A stretch of 64,000 nucleotides of DNA, from assembly GCF_042654365.1 (NCBI RefSeq), contig NZ_JBHSGG010000048.1, positions 1 to 64,000 on the forward strand. The letters are read 5' to 3'. The translations under genes and the position numbers were made by a program. Positions 9,336-17,515 of this stretch are shown here, piece after piece. This DNA is from Coralloluteibacterium thermophilum. GTDB taxonomy: Bacteria; Pseudomonadota; Gammaproteobacteria; Xanthomonadales; Xanthomonadaceae. How positions within the stretch are numbered: position 1 is the stretch's first letter; every line of letters starts with the position of its first letter. The notes under the pieces are model-generated. The model was not told where the DNA came from. It worked only from the letters and a program-made list of their open reading frames with translations, and did not search any database.

Positions 9336-9773
9336 ATGGTACATGGCCCGCACCGCCGCCCGGCTTCCGGCCGCGGCTTCACGCTGATCGAGATCCTCGT
9401 CGTGGTGGTGATCCTCGGCATCCTCGCGGCCGTCGTGGTGCCGCGGCTGATGGACCGCCCGGACGAGGCCCGCGCCGTGCGCGCACGCCAGGACATCCAG
9501 GCGATCGTCACCGCGCTCAACATGTACCGGCTCGACAACCACGCCTATCCGACCACCGACGAGGGCCTGGACGCACTGGTGAGCCAGCCGGCGGGTGCGC
9601 CGAACTGGCGTGCGGGCGGCTATCTCGACCGCCTGCCGCAGGACCCCTGGGGCCGCGACTATCTCTATCTGCGCCCGGGTCGCCACGGCGAGATCGACGT
9701 GTGGACCCACGGCGCCGACGGCCGGCCCGGCGGGGAGGGCGCGGATGCCGACATCGGCAACTGGTCGGGCTGA
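9336..9773 (+). CDS. gspG: Type II secretion major pseudopilin GspG
   Basis: GspG polymerises into the periplasmic pseudopilus that pushes exoproteins through the secretin. The 145-residue product has a 14-residue leader ending RGRG, then FTLIEILVVVVILGILAAVVVP, so cleavage is after Gly14 and the +5 glutamate is Glu19. The C-terminal part has the GspG signature DPWGRDYLYLRPG and the GADGRPGGEGADADI calcium-binding end. It is the first gene of an eight-gene run. Its start lies 7 bp from the longer bioA start, so its promoter probably lies inside bioA. Confidence 0.96.
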   Translation: MVHGPHRRPASGRGFTLIEILVVVVILGILAAVVVPRLMDRPDEARAVRARQDIQAIVTALNMYRLDNHAYPTTDEGLDALVSQPAGAPNWRAGGYLDRLPQDPWGRDYLYLRPGRHGEIDVWTHGADGRPGGEGADADIGNWSG

Positions 9774-10260
9774 TCCCGCGCACGGCTTCAGCCTGATCGA
9801 GCTGCTGGTCGGGCTGGTCGTCCTCGGCGTGCTCGCGGGGGCCGCGACCCTCGCCTTCCCGCGCAGCGCGGAGCGGCGGGTCGAAGCCGACGCGGAGCGC
9901 GTGGCCGCCCTGATCGAGCTGGCCTGCGAACGCGCCGAGGTCGGCGGGCGCGACGTCGCGATCGCGCTGGGCACCGATGCGCTGCGCTTCGGTCCGGTGG
10001 ACGGCGGGCGCTGGCGTCCCATCGGCGACGATCCCGCGGACGCGCTGCGCCCTCGCCGCCTCGACGTCGCGCGGCTGCGGCTGCGCATCGACGGCCGCGA
10101 GATGCCGCTGCCGCCGGAGGCGCCCGCGACCCCGCAGCTGGGCTGCAGCACCGATGCGGAGCTGACGCCCTTCGAACTCGACGTCGTGCGTGCGGAGTTG
10201 CCCGGCTGGCGGCTGCGCAGCGAGGGCGCGCGCGTGCTGCGCGAGCCGCTGGCGCCATGA
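9745..10260 (+). CDS. gspH: Type II secretion minor pseudopilin GspH
   Basis: GspH is a minor pseudopilin of the pilus shaft or tip. From ATG 9745 the product has 171 residues, with leader MPTSATGRADPAHG and then FSLIELLVGLVVLGVLAGA; cleavage is after Gly14, with Glu at +5. This start gives the only sensible prepilin leader and makes the gene overlap gspG by 29 bp. The globular part is weakly conserved, as usual for GspH, so the assignment rests on the prepilin N-terminus and on position between G and I. Confidence 0.9.
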   Translation: MPTSATGRADPAHGFSLIELLVGLVVLGVLAGAATLAFPRSAERRVEADAERVAALIELACERAEVGGRDVAIALGTDALRFGPVDGGRWRPIGDDPADALRPRRLDVARLRLRIDGREMPLPPEAPATPQLGCSTDAELTPFELDVVRAELPGWRLRSEGARVLREPLAP

Positions 10261-10622
10261 GTCCGCGCCGGCGGGGCTTCTCGCTGCTGGAGGTCCTGGT
10301 CGCACTGCTGGTGCTGGCGCTGGCCATGGCGGCCCTGGTGCGCACGGCCGCCGGCGCGGCGGCGCAGCTCGCCGACCGGCGCGAACGGGTGATCGCGCAG
10401 TGGGTGGCCTCGAATGCCATCAGCGAGGTGCGCCTGGCGCCGGGCCTGCCGGCGCGCGGCATCCGCAGCGGCGAGGCGCGCATGGCCGGACGCGACTGGC
10501 GATGGCGCATGACCGTGGCCGACACCGCACTGCCGGGCGTGCGGCGCCTCGACGTGGCCGTGACCGCCGACGACGGCACGGCGCCGGTGCTGGTGCTCAC
10601 CGGCTTCGCGGGGACGCCATGA
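10257..10622 (+). CDS. gspI: Type II secretion minor pseudopilin GspI
   Basis: The 121-residue protein starts MSPRRRG and then FSLLEVLVALLVLALAMAAL, a short prepilin leader with cleavage after Gly7 and Glu at +5. The segment QWVASNAISEVRL matches the GspI family pattern. GspI nucleates the pseudopilus tip with J and K. The start overlaps the gspH stop (ATGA). Confidence 0.92.
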   Translation: MSPRRRGFSLLEVLVALLVLALAMAALVRTAAGAAAQLADRRERVIAQWVASNAISEVRLAPGLPARGIRSGEARMAGRDWRWRMTVADTALPGVRRLDVAVTADDGTAPVLVLTGFAGTP

Positions 10623-11212
10623 GCCGCGGGTTCGGCCTGCTCGAAGTGCTGGTCGCGGTGGCGGTGTTCGCCGTGGTCGCCGCCCTGGCCTGGGGCGGGC
10701 TCGACGTGCTCGCCCGTACCCGGCACGCGCTGGATGCCGAGACCGCGCGTCTGGACGCCCTGCAGCGGACGGTCGGGCGGCTCGAACGCGATCTCCGCCA
10801 GGCGCTGCCGCGGCCGGTGCGCGATGGCGCCGGGCGCAGCCTGCCGGCGTTCGTGGGCGAGCCTGCCGGGCTCGAGCTGAGCGTGCTGCTGCCCGTGTCG
10901 GGTTGGGACGACGGCCGTGCCGCCACGCGCCGGGTGGGCTGGCGCTGCGACGCGGACGGCCTGCGGCGCCTGCGCTGGCCGGCGCCGGATCGCGCGGCCG
11001 GTGCCCGGCCGGAGGAGGAGGCGATGCTGGCGGGCGCCCGTTCCTGCCGGTTCCGCTACCTCGGTGGCGACGGCCGGTCGCTGTCGCGCTGGCCCGCCGG
11101 TGGCGCCGCCGGCGCCCTGCCCCGTGCGGTCGAGATCGAGTTCGAGGTCGAGGGACTGGGCAGCATCCGTCGCCTGATCGAACTGCCTGCGCCGCCCGAG
11201 GATGCCGCATGA
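10619..11212 (+). CDS. gspJ: Type II secretion minor pseudopilin GspJ
   Basis: The 197-residue minor pseudopilin begins MSRG and then FGLLEVLVAVAVFAVVAALAW, with cleavage after Gly4 and Glu at +5. The family motif LQRTVGRLERDLRQ follows the transmembrane helix, and the length fits GspJ. It forms the I-J-K tip complex. ATG 10619 overlaps the gspI stop by 4 bp, so translation is probably coupled. Confidence 0.93.
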   Translation: MSRGFGLLEVLVAVAVFAVVAALAWGGLDVLARTRHALDAETARLDALQRTVGRLERDLRQALPRPVRDGAGRSLPAFVGEPAGLELSVLLPVSGWDDGRAATRRVGWRCDADGLRRLRWPAPDRAAGARPEEEAMLAGARSCRFRYLGGDGRSLSRWPAGGAAGALPRAVEIEFEVEGLGSIRRLIELPAPPEDAA

Positions 11213-12090
11213 GGCGGCAGCGTGGGGTCGCGCTCCTCCTCGCGGTGCTCGCGGTGGCGCTGGCGGCGCTGCTCGCGGCGGCCCTGCTGGATCAGAGCGA
11301 GCGTTCGTCCTCGCGCGCCCGCGAACGCCTGCGCGCGGAGCAGGCCTGGCAGTTGCACCTGGGGCTGGAGGCCTGGGCAGGCGAGGCGCTGCGCCAGGCG
11401 GTGCGCGCGGACCTGCTGCGCAGCGCACAGGCGCTGCCGCCGGTCGACGTCCCCGGCGCGCGCATCCAGGGGCGGCTGCGCGACGCGGCCGGCTGCTTCA
11501 ACCTCAACACCCTGGCGCCGGGCGGGCTGGCGGATGCCGCCGCGGTGGCGCGCTTCGAGCGCCTGCTCGCGCGCCTGGGCCTGGATCCGGCGATCGCCGG
11601 GGACGCCGCGGACTTCATCGATGCCGATGGCGCCGGCGGCGGGGAGGATGCGGCCTACGTCGGGCTGCGCACGCCGGGCCGGGCGCTCGCGCACGCCAGC
11701 GAACTGCGTCCGCTCCGCGGCCTCGCCGGCGATGCCTGGCAGCGGCTCGCGCCCTTCGTCTGTGCGTTGCCCGCCGGGCAGGGCACCAATCTCAACAGCG
11801 CCCCACCGGAGCTGTGGGCCCTGCTGGACGCGCGGCTGGCGCAGCCGGCGCTGGCCGCACGGCTGGCGGTGGAGGGCGAGGGCGGCTATCGCGACATGGA
11901 CGCGCTGCGCGCCGCGCTGGCACGCGAGGGCATCGAGGGTGCCGACCTCGGCGGCATCGCGCTGCGCAGCGAGTATTTCCTCGCCGAATCCGAGATCGAC
12001 GCCGACGGCATCGTCGTCGTCCACAGCAGCCTGCTGCGGCTGCGCGACGGCCGCGTCCACGTGCTCGCCCGCGCGCGCGGCCTGCAGTGA
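11209..12090 (+). CDS. gspK: Type II secretion tip pseudopilin GspK
   Basis: The 293-residue product starts MRRQRG and then VALLLAVLAVALAALLAAAL. It lacks the +5 glutamate, as GspK proteins do, consistent with capping the pilus tip. FNLNTLAP and GTNLNSAPPELWALL are typical GspK segments of the alpha-helical insertion region. It overlaps gspJ by 4 bp (ATGA). Confidence 0.94.
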   Translation: MRRQRGVALLLAVLAVALAALLAAALLDQSERSSSRARERLRAEQAWQLHLGLEAWAGEALRQAVRADLLRSAQALPPVDVPGARIQGRLRDAAGCFNLNTLAPGGLADAAAVARFERLLARLGLDPAIAGDAADFIDADGAGGGEDAAYVGLRTPGRALAHASELRPLRGLAGDAWQRLAPFVCALPAGQGTNLNSAPPELWALLDARLAQPALAARLAVEGEGGYRDMDALRAALAREGIEGADLGGIALRSEYFLAESEIDADGIVVVHSSLLRLRDGRVHVLARARGLQ

Positions 12091-12131
12091 ACGTGCCCGG
12101 GGCGCGCCGGTCCCGCTGCTACACTCGCGCG

Positions 12132-13313
12132 ATGTCCCGCCTCGTCGTCCGACTGCGTCCCGCGTCCGCCGGCTCCGCCGCGCCGGAATGGGAATGGTGG
12201 CCGGCGGGGCGGCGTGCCGAAGCCCGGCCAGGGCTGCCGCCGCCGGCGCGCGACGCCAGGCGGACGCTCCAGGTCCTGGTGCCTGCCGAGGACGTGCTGC
12301 TGCTGGCGACGCCGCGCGTCGGCGGCACCGCCCGGCAGCGTGCGCGGGCGGTGCCCTTCGCGATCGAGGAACAGCTCGCCGCGCCGGTCGAGCACATGCA
12401 CGTCGCATGGTGCGAGCTGGACGCCGCGCGGCTCCATGTCGCCGCGGTGGAGCGCGCGAGGCTGCGCGCCTGGCTGGCGCCGCTGGCCGCCGCCGGACTC
12501 GCGCCGGACAGCCTGCTTCCGGACGTTCTCGTGCTGCCCGGGCCTGCCGAAGGTGCGGCCCACGTCCGCCTGGACCGCGACCGCGCGCTGCTGCGCCTCG
12601 GGCCCGCCTCGGCCTACGCCGGCGCGCCGTCCGAGGTCGCCGCCGTGCTGGCGCCTCGTGCGCGGCGGCTCGACCGTGTCGTCGTCGAGGCGGACGCGGC
12701 CGACGCGGCGGCGTCCGCCGCCTTCGTCGCCGCTGCCGGGCTGGACCCGCAGCGCGTGGAGCACCGTCCGCCGGGCGACGACCTCCCTCCGCCGGGCGCC
12801 GTACCGGACCTGCTGCAGGGCGAGTTCGCGCCGCCGCGCAGGCGTGCCGCCGCCGCCGGGGCGTGGCGGTGGGCGGCCGCGCTCGCCGGGGCCGCGGTCC
12901 TGCTCGGAGTGGGCGGCCTCGCGCTGGAGCGGGAGATGCTCGCCGCGCGCGTGGCCGAGCAGCGCGCGGAGATGGAGGCCCTGTACCGCCGCGCGGTGCC
13001 GCAGGCCGTGCGCGTCGTGGACCCCGCCATGCAGCTCCGGGCCGCCGCGGACGGTGCGGAGCGGACCGCCGATCCGGCGCTGGCGCTGCTCGCGCGGGCC
13101 GCACCGGTGCTCGCCGCGGACGGCTGCTGCACGCTCGACGCCGTCGATTACCGCGCGGGAGCGCTCGAACTGACCCTGGTGGCGCCCGACCTTGCGGCGC
13201 TGGACGGGCTGCGCGGCAGCCTCGCCGCGACGGGCGCCCGTGCCGAACTGACCCAGGCGACCCTGGGGACGCGCGGCGTCGAGGGACGCTTGCGCCTGGG
13301 AGGTGCCCGATGA
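12132..13313 (+). CDS. gspL: Type II secretion inner-membrane protein GspL
   Basis: The 393-residue protein has an actin-like cytoplasmic N-terminal region (residues ~1-235, including RQRARAVPFAIEEQLA), one membrane helix near residues 238-260 and a small periplasmic ferredoxin-like domain. GspL links the GspE ATPase to GspM and the pseudopilus. The gene follows gspK after a 41-bp gap, the only real gap in the run. No gspE is present nearby, so its partner must be encoded elsewhere. Confidence 0.9.
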   Translation: MSRLVVRLRPASAGSAAPEWEWWPAGRRAEARPGLPPPARDARRTLQVLVPAEDVLLLATPRVGGTARQRARAVPFAIEEQLAAPVEHMHVAWCELDAARLHVAAVERARLRAWLAPLAAAGLAPDSLLPDVLVLPGPAEGAAHVRLDRDRALLRLGPASAYAGAPSEVAAVLAPRARRLDRVVVEADAADAAASAAFVAAAGLDPQRVEHRPPGDDLPPPGAVPDLLQGEFAPPRRRAAAAGAWRWAAALAGAAVLLGVGGLALEREMLAARVAEQRAEMEALYRRAVPQAVRVVDPAMQLRAAADGAERTADPALALLARAAPVLAADGCCTLDAVDYRAGALELTLVAPDLAALDGLRGSLAATGARAELTQATLGTRGVEGRLRLGGAR

Positions 13314-13783
13314 GCCGCCTCGATGCGCTCTCCGCCCGCGATCGCCGCGTGCTCGCCTGGGGCGCGGCGGTCGCCGTCCTCGTGCTGGGCTGGGCGTGGC
13401 TGCTGGATCCGCTGCTGGCCTCGCGCGAGGCGCTGCGCGGGCAGGCCGCGGCGAACGCGCGCGACCTGGCGTGGATGCGGCCGCTCGCGGGCCGGCTGGC
13501 CGCGCAGGGCCCCGCCGCGACGGCGCCGGCGGACGGCCGTTCGCTGCTTGCGCGGGTCGATGCCGGCCTGCGCGAGGCGGGGCTGGCCTCGGCGCTCGCG
13601 GCCGTCGAACCGCAGGGAGCCGGCAGCGTCCGCGTCCGCCTGGCCGATGCCGATTTCGATGCCCTGGTGGCTTGGATGGAGGGCGCCGTCGCCCAGGGCG
13701 CGCGCATCGAGGAATGGAGCGCGCAGCGCAGCGGCGCCGGCCGCGTCGACGCGCGCCTGCTGCTGCGCGAGGGCGCGCCCTGA
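13310..13783 (+). CDS. gspM: Type II secretion inner-membrane protein GspM
   Basis: The 157-residue protein has a short cytoplasmic start, one membrane helix (residues ~17-33, WGAAVAVLVLGWAWLL) and a periplasmic ferredoxin-like domain. Size, topology and position after gspL identify it; sequence conservation in GspM is always low. It overlaps gspL by 4 bp and gspN by 1 bp, so it is part of a translationally coupled set. Confidence 0.85.
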   Translation: MSRLDALSARDRRVLAWGAAVAVLVLGWAWLLDPLLASREALRGQAAANARDLAWMRPLAGRLAAQGPAATAPADGRSLLARVDAGLREAGLASALAAVEPQGAGSVRVRLADADFDALVAWMEGAVAQGARIEEWSAQRSGAGRVDARLLLREGAP

Positions 13784-14526
13784 TGCGCAGGGTCCTGCTC
13801 GCGCTGGCGGGGCTGGCCGTGTTCGCGGCGGCGCTGGTCGCCTTCCTCCCCGCCGCGGTGGCGCTGCGCTGGCTCGCGCCGCCGCTGCCCGACCTCGTCC
13901 TCGAGGACCCGCAGGGCACCATCTGGAACGGCCGCGTCGGCCGGGTGCTGCACCAGGGCCAGGAGCTGGGCGAGCTGCGCTGGGTGGCGCGACGCTCGGC
14001 CCTGCTGGAAGGCGCCTATGCCGCCGACTTCGTCCTCGAAGGGCCGGCGGAGGCGCGCGGCCACCTGTACCGTTCGTTCCGCGACCTGCGCCTGCGCGAC
14101 GTGGATGCGCGCGCGCCGGCGCTCCTGTTCGACGGCGCACTGGGCCCCGGGCTTCGCCCGCAGGGCGAGATCGCCCTGTCGCTGGCGCACGCGCACTGGC
14201 GCGATGACCGCCTCGTCGCCATCGACGGCCGCGCCGACTGGCGCCGCGCCGCGCTCGGCGGGGCGCTGGCGGCGCGCCTCGGCGAGATCAGGGCCGTCTT
14301 CGCCGATACCGGCGACGGCCGCGTCCGCGGGGAAGTGGAGGCGCGCGACGGTGCGCTCGACATCTCCGGCGGCTTCGATACCGGTCCCGCCGGCTGGCGG
14401 CTGGACCTGCTGCTGGCCAGCCGCGAGCCGGCGATCGTGCGTGTACTGCAGTGGTTCGGGGAGCCGGCCGGCCCCGGCCGGCGACGTCTGAGAATGGAGG
14501 GTGCGTGGGCAACGGCGACATCTTGA
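13783..14526 (+). CDS. gspN: Type II secretion accessory protein GspN
   Basis: The 247-residue protein has an N-terminal membrane anchor (MRRVLLALAGLAVFAAALVAFLP) and a mainly beta periplasmic part with the GspN-like motif GTIWNG. GspN is found only in some type II systems, including xanthomonad xps clusters, and its role is not settled. It starts at the gspM stop (TGATG) and its 3' end overlaps the probable nudE start by 22 bp. In xps-type loci gspD usually follows N; here nudE does. Confidence 0.85.
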   Translation: MRRVLLALAGLAVFAAALVAFLPAAVALRWLAPPLPDLVLEDPQGTIWNGRVGRVLHQGQELGELRWVARRSALLEGAYAADFVLEGPAEARGHLYRSFRDLRLRDVDARAPALLFDGALGPGLRPQGEIALSLAHAHWRDDRLVAIDGRADWRRAALGGALAARLGEIRAVFADTGDGRVRGEVEARDGALDISGGFDTGPAGWRLDLLLASREPAIVRVLQWFGEPAGPGRRRLRMEGAWATATS

Positions 14527-15083
14527 ACAGGGCTCCCGTGCCGCCGCGGGTGCACGGCGTGGCGGCGCGCGAGGAGGCCGACCGCATCGTCGAGACCGTG
14601 GACCTGGAGTTCAGCAACGGCGAGCACCGGCGCTACACGCGCGTCCGCGCGCACGGGCGCGGCGCGGTCATCGTCGCGGCCATGCCCGATCCCGACACGG
14701 TACTGCTGGTGCGCGAGTACGCCTGCGGCACCGACCGCTACGAGATCGGCCTGCCCAAGGGCCGCATCGACGGCGACGAGACGATCGAGCACGCGGCCGA
14801 GCGCGAGCTCAAGGAGGAGGCCGGCTTCGGCGCGCGGCGCCTCACCGTGCTGCGCAGCCTGACCCTCTCGCCGAACTACATGACCCACCAGGCCTGGCTG
14901 GTGCTGGCCGAGGACCTCTACCCGGAGCGACTGCCCGGCGACGAGCCCGAGGAGCTCGAGGTCATCCCGTGGAAGCTCGACGCCCTGCACGAACTGATGC
15001 TGCGCGAGGACTGCTCCGAAGGGCGCTCGCTCGCCGGCCTGTTCCTGGTGCGCGAGTACGTCCGCCGCCGGAGCGCCACATGA
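14505..15083 (+). CDS. nudE: ADP-sugar/ADP-compound Nudix hydrolase (NudE-like)
   Basis: The Nudix box is perfect: GRIDGD-E-7 residues-RELKEEAGF. NudE enzymes cleave ADP-ribose, NADH and Ap3A to AMP plus a phosphate ester. GTG 14505 lies 4 nt after GGAGG and gives 192 residues. TTG 14523 and an in-frame upstream ATG are alternatives, but neither fits the ribosome site as well. The 22-bp overlap with gspN and 4-bp overlap with cysQ suggest one transcript. nudE next to cysQ is a recurrent gammaproteobacterial pairing for adenylate and PAP clearance. Confidence 0.88.
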   Translation: MGNGDILNRAPVPPRVHGVAAREEADRIVETVDLEFSNGEHRRYTRVRAHGRGAVIVAAMPDPDTVLLVREYACGTDRYEIGLPKGRIDGDETIEHAAERELKEEAGFGARRLTVLRSLTLSPNYMTHQAWLVLAEDLYPERLPGDEPEELEVIPWKLDALHELMLREDCSEGRSLAGLFLVREYVRRRSAT

Positions 15084-15871
15084 GCGCGCTGCGCGAGGCC
15101 GTCGTCGCCGTCGCACGCGAGGCCGCGGCCGCCATCCTCGCCGTGTATCGCGAGGACTTCGAGGTGATGAGCAAGGCCGACCGCTCGCCGGTGACCGAGG
15201 CCGACCTGGCCGCGCACCGCATCATCCGCGACGGCCTGGCCGCGCTCGACCCCGCCCTGCCCCTGGTCTCCGAGGAGGGCGCCAAGGCGGACTGGGAGGA
15301 GCGCCGCGGCTGGCGTCGCTACTGGCTGGTCGATCCGCTCGACGGCACCCGCGAGTTCGTCAAGCGCAACGGCGAGTTCACCGTGAACATCGCGCTGATC
15401 GAGGACGGGGTGCCGGTGCTCGGGACGATCCTGGCGCCGGTGACCGGCGAATGCGTGTTCGCCGAGCGCGGGCAGGGCGCCTTCCTGCGCGACGGCGAGG
15501 GCGACGTGGAGCTGGCGACCCGGCGCGATCCGGGGCCGCCGCTGCGGGTGGCCGCCAGCCGCTCGCACCGCGACCCGCGGGTGGACGCGCTGCTCGCGCG
15601 CATGCCCGACCGCGAGACCATCGGGCTGGGGTCGTCGCTCAAGTTCTGCCGCATCGCGGAGGGCCGCATCGACGTCTATCCGCGCTTCGGCACGACCTGC
15701 GAATGGGACACCGCCGCCGGGCAGTGCATCGTCGAGGCGGCGGGGGGCGGCGTCTACGCCCTCGACGGCAGCCCGCTGCGCTACAACACCCGCGAGTCGC
15801 TGAAGAACCCGGACTTCGTCGCAGTGGGGGACCCGGGCCTGCCGTGGCGGGAGTGGTTCGATGGCCGCTGA
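15080..15871 (+). CDS. cysQ: 3'(2'),5'-bisphosphate nucleotidase CysQ
   Basis: CysQ dephosphorylates 3'-phosphoadenosine 5'-phosphate, a by-product of sulfate assimilation. It belongs to the Mg-dependent, lithium-sensitive inositol monophosphatase superfamily. The metal-binding motifs are all visible: SEEG, DPLDGTREF and EWDTAAG. The 263-residue length is standard. It overlaps nudE by 4 bp and mazG by 11 bp. Confidence 0.95.
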   Translation: MSALREAVVAVAREAAAAILAVYREDFEVMSKADRSPVTEADLAAHRIIRDGLAALDPALPLVSEEGAKADWEERRGWRRYWLVDPLDGTREFVKRNGEFTVNIALIEDGVPVLGTILAPVTGECVFAERGQGAFLRDGEGDVELATRRDPGPPLRVAASRSHRDPRVDALLARMPDRETIGLGSSLKFCRIAEGRIDVYPRFGTTCEWDTAAGQCIVEAAGGGVYALDGSPLRYNTRESLKNPDFVAVGDPGLPWREWFDGR

Positions 15872-16688
15872 CGCGCCGGAGCCCGGCGACGTCGCCGGCC
15901 TGCTCGCGGTGATGGCGCGCCTGCGCGACCCGCAGCGCGGCTGTCCCTGGGACCTGCGGCAGAGCTTCGCGAGCATCGCGCCCTACACCATCGAGGAGGC
16001 CTACGAGGTCGCCGACGCCATCGAGCGCGGCGACCTGGCCGACCTGCGCGACGAGCTGGGCGACCTGCTGCTGCAGGTGGTCTTCCACGCGCGCATGGCC
16101 GAGGAGGCCGGCGCCTTCGGCTTCGCCGAGGTGGTCGAAGGCATCCGCGACAAGCTGGTGCGGCGCCACCCGCACGTCTTCGGCGAGGCCGATGCCGGCG
16201 ACGTCGCCGCCGACTGGGAGGCGATCAAGCGCGCCGAACGCGCCGATCGCGGGGAGACCGACGCCTCCGCGCTGGCCGGCATCGCGCGCGGGCTGCCGGA
16301 GTGGCAGCGGGCCATCAAGCTGCAGTCCCGCGCCGCGCGCACGGGCTTCGACTGGCCCGGCCACGCACCCGTCATCGCCAAGCTGCACGAGGAGATCGAG
16401 GAGGTGCGCGCGGAATTCGAGGCCTGCGCCGCCGATCCGGCGGACGCGCGGGCGCAGGCGCGTCTGGAGGACGAGCTGGGCGACCTGCTGTTCGTCGCGG
16501 CCAACCTCGCGCGCCACGCCCGGGTCGATCCGGGGGCGGCACTGCGGCGGGCGAACGCCAAGTTCGAACGCCGTTTCCGCAGGATGGAGGCGCTGGCCGA
16601 GGCGGAGGGGCAGGCCTTCGCGGCGCTCGACCTCGACGCGCAGGAGCGGCTCTGGGCGCGCGCCAAGGCGGAGGAGCGCGCGGCCTGA
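15861..16688 (+). CDS. mazG: Nucleoside triphosphate pyrophosphohydrolase MazG
   Basis: MazG hydrolyses (d)NTPs to NMP and PPi, a house-cleaning role. The 275-residue protein contains two MazG repeats. The first has RLRDPQRGCPWD, IEEAYEVADAI and ELGDLLLQVVFHA; the second has EEIEEVRAEF and ELGDLLFVAANLARH. Both EExxE/ExxD metal-binding sets are intact. It completes the nudE-cysQ-mazG nucleotide-cleaning trio. Confidence 0.96.
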   Translation: MAADAPEPGDVAGLLAVMARLRDPQRGCPWDLRQSFASIAPYTIEEAYEVADAIERGDLADLRDELGDLLLQVVFHARMAEEAGAFGFAEVVEGIRDKLVRRHPHVFGEADAGDVAADWEAIKRAERADRGETDASALAGIARGLPEWQRAIKLQSRAARTGFDWPGHAPVIAKLHEEIEEVRAEFEACAADPADARAQARLEDELGDLLFVAANLARHARVDPGAALRRANAKFERRFRRMEALAEAEGQAFAALDLDAQERLWARAKAEERAA

Positions 16689-16764
16689 CGCGCTGCGCCG
16701 CAGCGTGCGCCCGCCGGCCGGGCTCCGCACCATGCCCGGGTCCCGGAGATTCCCAGGCAGGACC

Positions 16765-17067
16765 ATGTCGCGCTTCGCCAGCTTCCGCGAGTTCTATCCG
16801 TTCTACCTCGACGAGCACCGCAATCCGGTCTCGCGCCGCCTGCACTTCATCGGAAGCTGCGGCGTGATCGTCCTGGTCGTGGCCGCGCTGCTCACCCGCA
16901 ACCCGTGGTGGCTGCCCGCCGCCCTGGTCTGCGGCTACGGCTTCGCCTGGGTCGGCCACTTCTTCTTCGAGAAGAACCGCCCGGCGACCTTTCGGCATCC
17001 CTTCTATTCGTTCGCCGGCGACTGGGTGATGTTCAAGGACATCCTCACCGGGCGCATCCGCTTCTAG
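16765..17067 (+). CDS. DUF962/Mpo1-like small membrane protein
   Basis: The 100-residue protein MSRFASFREFYPFYLDEHRN carries the conserved family features: an N-terminal HRNPVSRRLHFIG segment, two membrane helices (residues ~33-43 and 48-68) and EKNRPATFRHPFYSFAGDW. The family is related to yeast Mpo1, an iron-dependent dioxygenase of fatty-acid alpha-oxidation, and the His residues in HFIG, HFFFEKN and HPFYS are conserved candidates. Function in bacteria is unproven. ATG 16765 is chosen because it starts the conserved region. Confidence 0.8.
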   Translation: MSRFASFREFYPFYLDEHRNPVSRRLHFIGSCGVIVLVVAALLTRNPWWLPAALVCGYGFAWVGHFFFEKNRPATFRHPFYSFAGDWVMFKDILTGRIRF

Positions 17068-17088
17068 CTTCGGCGGCGCGGCCGCGCT

Positions 17089-17439
17089 CTATTCGAGGAA
17101 GATCAGCCAGCTCGCCACGACGATGAGCGCGAAGCCCGCGAAGTGGTTCCAGCGCAGCGACTCGCCCAGGTAGGCCACCGAGAACACTGCGAAGACGCTC
17201 AGGGTCAGCACCTCCTGGATGGTCTTGAGCTGGGCCGCCGAGTACACCGCGTGCCCGATCCGGTTGGCGGGCACCGCCAGCCAGTACTCGAAGAAGGCGA
17301 TGCCCCAGCTTGCAAGCACCACGATCCACAGCGGCGTGGAGCCGAACTTCAGGTGCCCGTACCAGGCGAAGGTCATGAACACGTTGGACGCCAGCAGCAG
17401 GGCGACCGGGGCGAGGTAGGGAATCAGGCTGGAGGACAT
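17089..17439 (-). CDS. DMT-family (DUF486-type) small membrane protein
   Basis: The 116-residue protein has four predicted membrane helices. It contains the DUF486 features FMTFAWYGHLK, SWGIAFFEYWLAVPANRIG and AQLKTIQEVLTL. The family is distantly related to small multidrug-resistance/EamA half-transporters, but its substrate is unknown. It converges with the DUF962 gene 21 bp away and follows the ABC permease on the same strand after a strong hairpin. Confidence 0.78.
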   Translation of the reverse strand: MSSSLIPYLAPVALLLASNVFMTFAWYGHLKFGSTPLWIVVLASWGIAFFEYWLAVPANRIGHAVYSAAQLKTIQEVLTLSVFAVFSVAYLGESLRWNHFAGFALIVVASWLIFLE

Positions 17440-17480
17440 GGCGGCGGCGCGCGGTGAGGACGCGCGGAGCGTAGCGGAGC

Positions 17481-17509
17481 CGGGGGAGCGGCGGGGTGCC
17501 GCTCCCCCG
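17481..17509 (-). terminator. Perfect 12-bp hairpin after the YbbP-like permease gene
   Basis: The arms CGGGGGAGCGGC and GCCGCTCCCCCG enclose a 5-nt loop 7 bp past the permease stop on the minus strand. No U-run follows, so it is a GC-only terminator or an mRNA-stabilising end rather than a classical intrinsic terminator. Confidence 0.6.
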
Positions 17510-17515
17510 CGCCGC

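Noticed and set aside
11056..14196. A 1046-codon open frame on the minus strand across gspJ-N, and similar frames opposite lptD (42987-45200) and the YbbP-like permease (17438-20287)
   Set aside because: High GC content leaves antisense frames open. Their translations are Arg/Gly/His-rich without domains, and the plus- or minus-strand genes opposite are unambiguous families.
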